Assembly: GCA_019118345.1 (NCBI GenBank)
Contig: DWZD01000016.1
Coordinates: 1-41,608, forward strand
DNA length: 41,608 bases
Source: Candidatus Desulfovibrio intestinavium
GTDB lineage: Bacteria > Desulfobacterota > Desulfovibrionia > Desulfovibrionales > Desulfovibrionaceae
Reading direction: 5' to 3'
Below, piece after piece: positions 1-7,122 of this stretch. Below the pieces are notes generated by a model, which worked only from the letters and a program-made list of their open reading frames with translations, was not told the DNA's origin and did no database searches. Positions within the stretch are counted from its first letter, which is position 1. Each line of letters starts with the position of its first letter. The translations under genes and the position numbers were made by a program.

Positions 1-2
1 AG

Positions 3-767
3 AGCGAAAAGGCCCTGGTGCTCCAGCTGGGGGAACCCCTGCCCGAAGTCTACGGGCCGGGCCTGCACTTCAAGCTGCCCCTCATCCAGAAGGTCATTCT
101 TTTTGACGCCCGGGTGCTGGATTACACGGCCTCTTCCCGCGAAGCCTACACCGTGGACAAGAAAACCATCGTGCTGGACAATTTCGCCCGCTGGCGCATC
201 AGCGATCCCCTGCAATTCTACCGCACCATGCGCAGCATCCAGGGCGCTCAGGCCCGTCTGGACGACGTGGTCTATTCCCAGCTGCGCGCGCTGGTGGGCG
301 CCTATACCCTGACGCAGGTCGTGTCGTCCGACAGGGCCACCATCATGGAAAAAGTCACGCAAAATGCCTCGGAGATCATGCGCCCCTACGGCGTGGAAGT
401 GCTCGACGTGCGCATCAAGCGCGCCGACCTGCCCGAAGCCAACCAACGGGCCATTTTCGACCGCATGCGGGCCGAACGCGAGCGTCAGGCCAAACAGTAC
501 CGTTCCGAAGGCGACGAGGAGGCTACCCGTATCCGCTCCGACGCGGATCGCCAGAAAGCCCTGATCCTGGCCGAAGCCGCGCGCGACGCCCAGATCGTCC
601 GCGGCGAAGGGGATGCCCGCGCCGCCGCCGTCTTTGCCGATGCCTACGGCAAGTCGCCGGAATTCTACAGTTACCAGCGCTGGCTGGAAACCTTGCGCAA
701 GGGGCTTGAAAAGAACAGTTCCCTGATTCTTTCCAACAACGCCCCGCTGCTCAACCCGCAACAATGA
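3..767 (+). CDS. hflC: HflC, SPFH/band-7 membrane protease modulator (5' truncated)
   Basis: The C-terminal part of an SPFH (stomatin/prohibitin/HflK/C) protein. With HflK it forms a membrane-anchored complex on the periplasmic side that controls the FtsH protease. The frame is open from base 3 to the stop at 765-767. The conserved start of the band-7 domain (LQLGEPLPEVYGPGLHFKLP) is the first thing seen, so the membrane anchor and true start lie before the window; the GTG at 18 is not a real start. The DFAR-like core (FDARVLDY, then TVDKKTIVLDNFARWRI) and the C-terminal Glu/Arg/Ala-rich coiled coil are typical of HflC rather than HflK. Two short genes follow on the same strand with small gaps, so it may head or join an operon with them. 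Confidence 0.9.
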   Translation, partial: SEKALVLQLGEPLPEVYGPGLHFKLPLIQKVILFDARVLDYTASSREAYTVDKKTIVLDNFARWRISDPLQFYRTMRSIQGAQARLDDVVYSQLRALVGAYTLTQVVSSDRATIMEKVTQNASEIMRPYGVEVLDVRIKRADLPEANQRAIFDRMRAERERQAKQYRSEGDEEATRIRSDADRQKALILAEAARDAQIVRGEGDARAAAVFADAYGKSPEFYSYQRWLETLRKGLEKNSSLILSNNAPLLNPQQ

Positions 768-797
768 CACGCCGCACGGCGTGCGATGGAGATACCC

Positions 798-1490
798 ATG
801 CCTGCCTTTGCCGACGTATACGAACGTATCAAGATGGCGACCAACTGCCGCACCCAGATGGAGCTGGCCGCCGTACTGGACATCCGGCAATCCAGCATTT
901 CCGACGCCAAACGCCGCAACACCATCCCGGGCGACTGGTTCATGAAACTTTTCGAGCGCTTCGGCCTCAATCCCGACTGGCTCAAGCAGGGCGCCGGCCC
1001 CATGTACCTGCGCACGGACAAGGGCTATGTGCCCACGGAAAAGCTCGAGGGACTGGCCGAAGATCCGGCCCATTACGGCGACCCCCAATCCCGCAGCGTC
1101 ATCTGCCCGGTCTATGCCATGACCTGTCCCTACAGCGACAGCAAGCCGCGCCCCGAATTCGTCCCCGCCGGGCGGCTGGCCGTGCCCGGTTCCCTGCACC
1201 GGGAAGGCCTGATGGTCTTTCAGATGCACGGCGACAACATGATTCCCCTGCTGCCCCAGAACGCCCATTTTGGCGTGGACAGCGCGGATCAGGATATGAT
1301 ATCCGGCAAGATGTACGCCCTTTTTGCCCCGCATGAGGGCGTCATCGTGCGCAAGCTCTTTCTGGACGGCGAACAGGAGGCCTACCTCCTGCGCTCGGAA
1401 TCCGCCCAGTATCCCGAAACCCGGCTCACCCCCCAGCAGTTCAAAAAACGCCTGCTGGGCCGCGTGATCTGGATCATGCAGGAGTTGTAA
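798..1490 (+). CDS. CI-like repressor with HTH and degenerate S24 peptidase domain
   Basis: A 230-residue DNA-binding regulator. Residues about 5-65 match the phage CI repressor helix-turn-helix family common in Desulfovibrio (VYERIKMATNCRTQMELAAVL, then QSSISDAKRRNTIP). The C-terminal half is an S24/LexA-like dimerisation domain. In active members the nucleophile is the Ser of GDSM and the general base is the Lys of V-K-R-L. Here these read GDNM (Asn147) and V-R-K-L (Arg185), so both catalytic positions are replaced and self-cleavage is unlikely. I place the start at ATG 798 because GGAG (788-791) lies 6 bases upstream; an in-frame ATG at 786 contains that ribosome site and would add four residues. 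It may repress a host operon rather than a prophage, since no phage genes are nearby. Confidence 0.82.
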   Translation: MPAFADVYERIKMATNCRTQMELAAVLDIRQSSISDAKRRNTIPGDWFMKLFERFGLNPDWLKQGAGPMYLRTDKGYVPTEKLEGLAEDPAHYGDPQSRSVICPVYAMTCPYSDSKPRPEFVPAGRLAVPGSLHREGLMVFQMHGDNMIPLLPQNAHFGVDSADQDMISGKMYALFAPHEGVIVRKLFLDGEQEAYLLRSESAQYPETRLTPQQFKKRLLGRVIWIMQEL

Positions 1491-1491
1491 T

Positions 1492-2637
1492 ATGCGACGG
1501 TACAGGCGCGCGCTTCTGGTTCTCATGCTGGTGGGCTGTCTGGGCCTTGCCGCCTGCGGCGGCACCCAGGCCGCGGACGACGGCTCCGTGCCCATCGGCA
1601 CCCGGGTGCTGGAAGCCCCGGAAAAGGACACGGCGAAAGACGGCCTCGAAGAAAAGGATCTTTCGTCCCGCACGGTGGCCCCTTCGGGGGCCGCCCCTGT
1701 TTCCGGCCTGTCGCCCGTTGCCCTGCCCGCGCCCGCCGGCGCCCTGCCCGATCCCCTGCCCGCCCCGGCGACGCCCGTGCACGGCACGCCCGCCGCCGTC
1801 TGGCAGCCCCTCCTGCAGCGGCTGGCCGCCGACGGCATTGCCGGCCCGGATGTGACGGCCCTCTTCGCCGCCCTGCCCGCCGAAGCCACCCAGTCGCCCA
1901 TGGGCCGCAAGATGAAGGAACTCTACCGCAAGCGCTTTATGCCCGCGCCGCCCGTGACGGGCAAACCCCGCATGCAATATTACAAGGGCGTGGTCACCGA
2001 GGCCAATGCCCGTACCTGCGCCGCCTTTGTCCGCGAAAACGAGGCCGCCTTCCGCAAGGCCCGGGAAAGCTACGGCGTGCCGCCGCAGGTGGCCGTGGCC
2101 CTGCTCTTTGTGGAAACCCGCCTTGGCCGCGTGCTCGGCGATGTCAAGGAAAACGCCTTCTATACCCTTGCCAGCATGGCCGTCAGTCGCGATGTGGACA
2201 GCATCAGCCAGTGGCTGCCGCAGCTGCCGGGTTACCAGAAGCATCTGGACTGGTTCGCCGAAACCATGCCCAAGCGCGCGGACTGGGCCTACCGCGAAAC
2301 CCGCGCCCTCGTGGAGCACATGCTCAGGGATCAGGTGCCCGCCGAGCACCTCCCCGGATCCATTTACGGGGCGGTGGGCCTCTGCCAGTTCATGCCCTCC
2401 AATATTTCCACCTACGGCGCGGACGGCGACGGCGACGGCCGGGTCGATCTTTTTACCATTCCCGATGCCGTCGCAAGTCTCTCCCATTATCTGTACAAGC
2501 ACGGCTGGCGCGCCGGTTTGAGCCGCCAGCGTCAGCATGCCCTGCTCATGCGCTACAACAAGTCCACGGTTTACGCCAATACCATTCTGGCTCTGGCCGA
2601 TCTGGTGGCCAAGCAGCTGCAGGGAAAGGGCGTCTGA
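1492..2637 (+). CDS. mltB: MltB-type lytic murein transglycosylase, lipoprotein
   Basis: Cuts the MurNAc-GlcNAc bond of peptidoglycan to leave 1,6-anhydro-MurNAc products. The 381-residue protein starts with a lipoprotein signal (positive residues, hydrophobic stretch, lipobox LAAC with Cys22). A Pro/Ala-rich linker runs to about residue 100, followed by the SLT_2/MltB domain. YGVPPQVAVALLFVETRLG places the catalytic Glu at 208. GAVGLCQFMPS and the calcium-loop-like DGDGDGRVDLF match the MltB signatures GAxGxxQFxPS and DxDGDGxxDL. The ATG starts one base after the stop of the CI-like repressor gene, so the two are probably co-transcribed. It is probably anchored to the outer membrane by its lipid. 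It might assist flagellar or envelope assembly, but only its position next to the flagellin gene hints at that. Confidence 0.88.
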   Translation: MRRYRRALLVLMLVGCLGLAACGGTQAADDGSVPIGTRVLEAPEKDTAKDGLEEKDLSSRTVAPSGAAPVSGLSPVALPAPAGALPDPLPAPATPVHGTPAAVWQPLLQRLAADGIAGPDVTALFAALPAEATQSPMGRKMKELYRKRFMPAPPVTGKPRMQYYKGVVTEANARTCAAFVRENEAAFRKARESYGVPPQVAVALLFVETRLGRVLGDVKENAFYTLASMAVSRDVDSISQWLPQLPGYQKHLDWFAETMPKRADWAYRETRALVEHMLRDQVPAEHLPGSIYGAVGLCQFMPSNISTYGADGDGDGRVDLFTIPDAVASLSHYLYKHGWRAGLSRQRQHALLMRYNKSTVYANTILALADLVAKQLQGKGV

Positions 2638-2743
2638 TTCCCGCTGCCGGCATCCCGGCAATGGGGGTGCCCCTCCGAAAACGGGCCGCAACCTACTGGC
2701 AAGCCGTTCCCTCCCGGCTTGTTTGACGGGAGAGGGGGGAAAT

Positions 2744-4180
2744 ATGCCCATATCCATGCGCCACAACATGGCGGCCGCCCAGGTGGCCAATACCCTGACT
2801 TCGCAGTTTCAGGAGCTGGCCACATCCACGCGCCGCCTTTCCTCGGGGCTGCGCATCGAGGAATCCGCCGACGATCCCGCCGGGCTGGCCGTGCGCGAAC
2901 TCATGCGCGCGGACATCAGCGCGCTCAATCAGGGGGTACGCAACGCCAATGACGCCATATCCCTGATTCAGACCATGGACGGGGCGCTGGGCATCATCGA
3001 GGAAAAGCTCATCCGCATGAAGGAGCTGGCCGAACAGGCCGCCACCGGCACCTATGATTCCGTGCAGCGGCTCATGATCGACAGCGAATTTCAGGCCATG
3101 GGATCGGAAATTACCCGCATTGCCCTGGCCACGGATTTCAACGGCATCAAACTGCTGGCCGGGGCGAACGCCGGCGGCGCGGCAGGGGTCAATCAGGTGC
3201 TCGCCGCCCAGTGGGATTTCAACGATCTGTCCGACAGCAGCGGCAACGGCAATGCGCTTTCCTCAACCGGCACCCTCTTTGTGGGCGGCGGCGCTTTGAC
3301 CACGGTTGCGGTCACCCCCGGCACGGCCAGCGCCAACATCAACCTTGCCGGTACGGAAGGTTTCAGCCTTTCTCTGGACTTCAGCGCGAATCCGGGCGAC
3401 AACGGTGGGGGCGGGGTCAGCGTGTTCACCTACAACAATTTGTCGGCCTTTGTGGACAATTTCGGAGTGCTGGAAGTCAGCGTCGGCGGACAGAACATCC
3501 AGAGCGCCCAATGGGCCATCGGGGTCAATGCGCCGACCTCGCTCGAAGTCCGCATCGAAGCGGACAAGGCCTTGCATGTCATCCTCAACGGCAATGACAT
3601 CGGCCGAATCGCCAATGCCAATGTGGGAGGCCCGGGACAGCTTGTGCTCGGCAATCCCACGGGCACGGAGGGCAGCATCACTTATACCTCGGTCAACGCC
3701 AGACAGGATGCCAATGCCGGGCAGGGCGGAGGCGGCGGAAACGGCGGAGACGCCGCCGTGGACGGCGATCCCGCCCCGGGCAGGGTGCTCATCCACTTCG
3801 GCACGGGCAATGATTCCGCCGAGGATTACTATGTCATCGACAAGTCCGACGCCACCCTGAACGGCCTGGGCATTGCCGATGCGGACGTGACCACCCAGAC
3901 CAATGCCCAGACGAGCCTGACCCGCATCGAGGACGCGCTGGTGCGCCATGCCGAAATTCGCACCTACCTCGGGGGCCTGCAGAACCGGCTGGAAAATACG
4001 GTCAGCAACCTGACCATCCAGAGCGAAAATACCGCCGCTTCCGAATCCCGCATTTCCGATGTGGACGTCGCGCAGGAAATGCAAACCTTTATCCGCAATC
4101 AGGTACTGACGCAATCGGCGGTTTCCATGCTGACTCAGGCCAACAGCATGCCCCGCATGGTCATGAGCCTGATTTTCTAG
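2744..4180 (+). CDS. fliC: Flagellin with LamG-like insert in the variable region
   Basis: Flagellar filament subunit of 478 residues. The N-terminal D0/D1 coiled coil is clear (LSSGLRIEESADDPAGLAVRE, then NDAISLIQTMDGALGIIEE). The C-terminal D1/D0 region contains AAESRISDVDVAQEM-like sequence and ends in MSLIF. Between them, residues about 150-320 read as a concanavalin A/LamG-type beta-sandwich: WDFNDLSDSSGNGN at the start, then alternating strands (FSLSLDF, LEVRIEADKALHVILNG). A Gly-rich linker (GQGGGGGNGGD) leads back to the helical core. The start is the ATG at 2744, after a purine-rich GGGAGAGGGGGG-type ribosome site. The frame is open far upstream to 2537, but that part overlaps mltB. 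No sigma28 box was recognised. The insert would lie on the filament surface. Confidence 0.93.
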   Translation: MPISMRHNMAAAQVANTLTSQFQELATSTRRLSSGLRIEESADDPAGLAVRELMRADISALNQGVRNANDAISLIQTMDGALGIIEEKLIRMKELAEQAATGTYDSVQRLMIDSEFQAMGSEITRIALATDFNGIKLLAGANAGGAAGVNQVLAAQWDFNDLSDSSGNGNALSSTGTLFVGGGALTTVAVTPGTASANINLAGTEGFSLSLDFSANPGDNGGGGVSVFTYNNLSAFVDNFGVLEVSVGGQNIQSAQWAIGVNAPTSLEVRIEADKALHVILNGNDIGRIANANVGGPGQLVLGNPTGTEGSITYTSVNARQDANAGQGGGGGNGGDAAVDGDPAPGRVLIHFGTGNDSAEDYYVIDKSDATLNGLGIADADVTTQTNAQTSLTRIEDALVRHAEIRTYLGGLQNRLENTVSNLTIQSENTAASESRISDVDVAQEMQTFIRNQVLTQSAVSMLTQANSMPRMVMSLIF

Positions 4181-4219
4181 CGTGGCCCCCTTAAGCGCCG
4201 TTCATTTCCGCCGATAAAA

Positions 4220-4332
4220 AAGGAAAATGGACAACGTCGCTGTCGGGAAAAGCCTGTTCCCGTTCCGCGCAAGGCGCGTTGTCCGTTCCGGTTTCCTTCC
4301 CGTCGGGGCCGTTCCGCATACGCGGAGCGGCC
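4220..4332 (+). other. Highly folded intergenic stretch after the flagellin gene, ending in a strong hairpin
   Basis: AAGGAAA (4220-4226) can pair with TTTCCTT (4292-4298), and GGACAACG (4229-4236) with CGTTGTCC (4277-4284). Inside these lies CGGGAA/TTCCCG (4244-4249 with 4257-4262). Then an 11-bp hairpin, 4307-4317 with 4322-4332 and an ATAC loop, is followed by a T-rich but interrupted stretch. This could be the fliC terminator region, a 3' UTR structure, or a small RNA. I see no gene in 4181-4361. Confidence 0.45.
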
Positions 4333-4361
4333 TTGGTCATTTTCGGCCTGCCCCCGCTTTC

Positions 4362-4390
4362 TTGCCAAGCGGAAGCGGCAATGGCATACT
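4362..4390 (+). promoter_or_regulatory. Candidate sigma70 promoter of the HD-domain gene
   Basis: TTGCCA, 17 bases, then CATACT. Only seven bases (4391-4397) separate the -10 box from ATG 4398, so transcription would start at or next to the A of the start codon. No Shine-Dalgarno sequence precedes this ATG. Confidence 0.5.
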
Positions 4391-4397
4391 GCCTCCC

Positions 4398-5063
4398 ATG
4401 TCAGTCCTCATGCCCCCATGCGACAGCGGCCCCCTGTTCCCGCATCCCTATTCGCCGCTTCCCGAACCGACGCTGACGCCCGCGCCCCCGGCGCAGGCCG
4501 CACCTGACGCTGCCGCCTGCGAAGCCCTCTGGGACAAATACGATATGCTGCCCCACATCCGGCGCCACAGCCGCGTCGTTGCCCACATTGCCGTCGAACT
4601 GGCCCGGCGCGCCCTGGCACGCGGCTTCAGCGCGGACATCCCCACGGTGCGGGCCGCCGGACTCCTGCATGATCTGGCCAAAACCTACAGCATTCAGCAC
4701 GGAGCGGGCCATGCCCACCTCGGCGCAAGCTGGGTGGTGAGCGAAACCCGCAATTACGCCGTGGCCCAGGGCGTCATGCTGCATGTGCACTGGCCGTGGC
4801 GTGTGCCCGTTGACGATGCCTCCCGCCTCTGCAGCCTGCCGTTCTTCATTCTTTACGCCGACAAGCGCACCATGCACGACCAGTGCGTTACCCTTGAGGT
4901 GCGCTTTGCCGATCTGCTGGAACGCTATGGCCGCACCGAGGCCGCTCGCGAGGGCATCGAGGCGTCCTACCGGCAGGGCCTAACCATTGAACGCGCGCTC
5001 GAAGCGCATCTGGGGTGTTCTCTCCATGAAGATTCTTTTGATTGCGGGCGGCTGGTCCTCTGA
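4398..5063 (+). CDS. HD-domain phosphohydrolase
   Basis: A 221-residue HD-superfamily protein, probably a metal-dependent phosphohydrolase acting on a nucleotide or nucleotide-like substrate. The metal ligands are visible: His in IRRHSRVVAHIAVELA, the HD pair in AAGLLHDLAKTYSIQHG, the following GHAHLGA histidines, and a late Asp in LYADKRT. The N-terminal 35 residues are Pro-rich and not recognised. The frame is open up to 4227, but that ATG has a ribosome site only two bases away and the extra residues look non-coding, so I prefer ATG 4398, which sits directly behind a promoter. The 3' end overlaps ddl by 38 bases, which suggests coupled translation. The family resembles YqeK/uncharacterised HDIG proteins; the exact substrate cannot be told. 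Confidence 0.75.
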   Translation: MSVLMPPCDSGPLFPHPYSPLPEPTLTPAPPAQAAPDAAACEALWDKYDMLPHIRRHSRVVAHIAVELARRALARGFSADIPTVRAAGLLHDLAKTYSIQHGAGHAHLGASWVVSETRNYAVAQGVMLHVHWPWRVPVDDASRLCSLPFFILYADKRTMHDQCVTLEVRFADLLERYGRTEAAREGIEASYRQGLTIERALEAHLGCSLHEDSFDCGRLVL

Positions 5064-5940
5064 ACGCGAAATTTCCCTCGTGGGCGCGCGCGGCATGCAG
5101 GCAGCTCTGGAACAGCGCGGCCACAGCGTGACCTTCTTCGATCTGCTCGACGGTTTTGATACGCTGCTCCAAACCGCGCAACAGCACGATTTCGCCCTCA
5201 TCAACCTGCACGGCGCGCCCGGCGAGGACGGCCTCGTGCAGGCCATGCTGGAACGCGTGAACTGCCCCTATCAGGGTTCCGGCCCGGCCGGTTCCTTCCT
5301 TGCTCTCAACAAGGCCGCCGCCAAGCAAATCTTCCGGCTGGCCGGTCTGCCCACTGCGGACTGGGTGCTGCTCCCCCGCCGGCCCGCCCCTGACTGGACG
5401 CCCCCCTTCGGCTGGCCCGTCTTTGCCAAGAGCAATACCGGCGGTTCCTCCCTCCATCTGGGCCGCGCCGCCTCCCGCGCGGAACTGGAACCCGTCCTTG
5501 ACGAAATATTCGCCGCCGGGGAGTGCGCCATCATCGAACCCCAGCTTACCGGACAGGAGGTCACCTGCGGCATTCTCGGCAGCACCGCCCTGGCCCCCAT
5601 TCTCATCCAGCCCGTGGCCGGCGACTTCTTTGACTTCACCAGCAAATACGCCAAGGGGGGGGCGCGCGAACTCTGCCCCGCCCCCCTGCCCGAGGCCGTT
5701 ACCGCCGAAGTCCAGCGCATCGCCCTTGCCGCCCACAAGGCGCTGGGCCTTGACGGCTACAGCCGCGCGGATTTCATCCTCGGCCCGGACAACAGCCTGC
5801 ACCTGCTCGAAGTCAACACCCTGCCCGGCATGACCCCCACGAGCCTCGTGCCGCAGGAAGCCGCCGTGGCCGGACTGGACTTCGGCCAGCTGCTGGAACG
5901 CCTCATGGAACTGGGCCTGCAACGCCACGCCGCACGCTGA
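5026..5940 (+). CDS. ddl: D-alanine--D-alanine ligase
   Basis: Joins two D-alanines with ATP to make the dipeptide for peptidoglycan precursors, in the cytoplasm. The 304-residue ATP-grasp protein has the family landmarks in order: AGGWSSEREISL at the N-terminus, NLHGAPGEDGLVQAMLE, PYQGSGPAGSFLALNKAAAK, the Gly/Ser-rich GGSSLHLG loop, and the magnesium/ATP end motif LHLLEVNTLPGMTPTSLVP. The canonical NTxPGMTxxS motif is intact. I start it at ATG 5026 (MKILLIAGG), inside the 3' end of the HD gene and in another frame; an in-frame ATG at 4987 would add 13 residues unlike the family. The alanine racemase gene that supplies its substrate lies 2.7 kb downstream. Confidence 0.92.
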   Translation: MKILLIAGGWSSEREISLVGARGMQAALEQRGHSVTFFDLLDGFDTLLQTAQQHDFALINLHGAPGEDGLVQAMLERVNCPYQGSGPAGSFLALNKAAAKQIFRLAGLPTADWVLLPRRPAPDWTPPFGWPVFAKSNTGGSSLHLGRAASRAELEPVLDEIFAAGECAIIEPQLTGQEVTCGILGSTALAPILIQPVAGDFFDFTSKYAKGGARELCPAPLPEAVTAEVQRIALAAHKALGLDGYSRADFILGPDNSLHLLEVNTLPGMTPTSLVPQEAAVAGLDFGQLLERLMELGLQRHAAR

Positions 5941-6043
5941 TCCGCGGCACGGCCTCCCCGATGCGCCGTCCCGGGCTTCCGGCCTCCCCCGGATCCCCAC
6001 GGCAACATACGCAGCGCAGCCACCCCGGGCAGGAGAAAACGCC

Positions 6044-6961
6044 ATGACCCCCGCCGTGACGGCCCATGTGGCCGCCGTTCTGACCATCTTCGTCTGGGGC
6101 GCGACCTTCGTTTCCACCAAGGTTCTGCTCACCGGCTTCACCCCGGTGGAAATCCTCTTCCTGCGCTTCGCGCTCGGCGCGCTCGCCCTGGCCCTCGCCA
6201 ATCCCCACCGCCTGCGCACCCGCAACTGGCGCGAAGAAGGCCTCTTCGCCCTTGCCGGACTCTGCGGCGTGACCCTCTACTTCCTCTGCGAAAATGTGGC
6301 CCTCACCCATACCCTGGCCGCCAATGCCGCCGTGCTCGTCTCCACCGCCCCCTTTCTCACCGCCCTGCTGGCCCGCTTCCTGCTTGGCGAAAATTTGCGG
6401 CCCCGCTTCTTTCTCGGCTTCTTCTGCGCCCTGGGCGGCGTCCTCTGCATCAGCATCAACAGCGGGGCCGTGCTGCGCCTCAACCCCCTCGGGGATTTCC
6501 TCGCCTTCCTCGCCGCCCTGGCCTGGGCCTTCTACTCCATCTTTACCCGCAAAATCGGCCAGTGCGGCTACAACATGGTGCAGGCCACCCGCCGCATCTT
6601 CTGCTGGGGCCTGCTCCTCATGCTCCCCATCCTGCCCCTTGTCGATCTGCGCTGGCAGTGGGAGCGCTTCACCCAGCCCGTCCTGCTCGGCAATCTCCTC
6701 TTTCTCGGTCTCGGCGCTTCCGCGCTCTGCTTCGCCACCTGGAACTACTCCATCAAAATCCTCGGCGCCGTCAAAACCAGCGTCTACATCTACCTTGTGC
6801 CCGTCGTCGCCGTCCTGACCGCCCTCATCGTCCTCCATGAACCCCTCACCTGGCTTGCCGCCACCGGCATGGCTCTCGTCATTCTCGGCCTCGCCATCTC
6901 GGAAAGCCGCCTCCCCTTCCGCCGGCACACGCAGAGAGGAACGCGTCAGACGTCGCTGTGA
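6044..6961 (+). CDS. EamA/DMT-family transporter
   Basis: A 305-residue inner-membrane protein with about ten hydrophobic segments in two EamA repeats. The first starts AAVLTIFVWGATFVSTKVLLTG with the family's FRxxxGAL-like stretch (FLRFALGALALAL). The second starts GDFLAFLAALAWAFYSIFTRKI. The P-V-x-A-x-L-x-G/V-L-x-E signature near the end reads LVPVVAVLTALIVLHEPLTW. Such proteins move metabolites such as amino acids or nucleotide-related compounds; the substrate cannot be read from sequence. The start ATG has AGGAG 8-12 bases upstream (6031-6035). The C-terminus is Arg-rich and short. A weak hairpin plus T-rich tract lies downstream at 7008. Confidence 0.85.
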   Translation: MTPAVTAHVAAVLTIFVWGATFVSTKVLLTGFTPVEILFLRFALGALALALANPHRLRTRNWREEGLFALAGLCGVTLYFLCENVALTHTLAANAAVLVSTAPFLTALLARFLLGENLRPRFFLGFFCALGGVLCISINSGAVLRLNPLGDFLAFLAALAWAFYSIFTRKIGQCGYNMVQATRRIFCWGLLLMLPILPLVDLRWQWERFTQPVLLGNLLFLGLGASALCFATWNYSIKILGAVKTSVYIYLVPVVAVLTALIVLHEPLTWLAATGMALVILGLAISESRLPFRRHTQRGTRQTSL

Positions 6962-7007
6962 CTCCCGCGGCGGCGTGCCCCCGGGTCTGACAACGGCTTT
7001 CGGGAAT

Positions 7008-7028
7008 GGGGGAGAGAAGCCCCCCTTT
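7008..7028 (+). terminator. Weak intrinsic terminator after the EamA gene
   Basis: GGGGG, a seven-base loop, CCCCC, then CTTTGTT. The stem is short and the T tract is interrupted, so this is only a candidate. Confidence 0.35.
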
Positions 7029-7086
7029 GTTCACGACGGGCCTTCCCCCGCATGAACCCGCACCGCCCCACGCCATTGCATTCCGC

Positions 7087-7115
7087 TTGCGTCCCGGGGC
7101 AGGGGCGGCTAGGGT
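7087..7115 (+). promoter_or_regulatory. Candidate promoter of tgt placed at the start codon
   Basis: TTGCGT, 17 bases, TAGGGT, then seven bases to ATG 7123. The -10 keeps only the strong positions TA---T, so the match is modest. The same arrangement is seen before the HD-domain gene and, with six bases, before mutY. Confidence 0.38.
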
Positions 7116-7122
7116 TGCGGGC

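Noticed and set aside
2606..2621. sigma54-like site TGGCC-N7-TGCA (GG-N10-GC) about 120 bases before the flagellin start.
   Set aside because: It lies inside mltB codons, the flanking consensus bases are poor, and such matches are frequent by chance in GC-rich DNA.
4227..4397. Longer N-terminus for the HD-domain protein.
   Set aside because: The extension reads through palindromes and a promoter, and its ribosome site is only two bases from the ATG.
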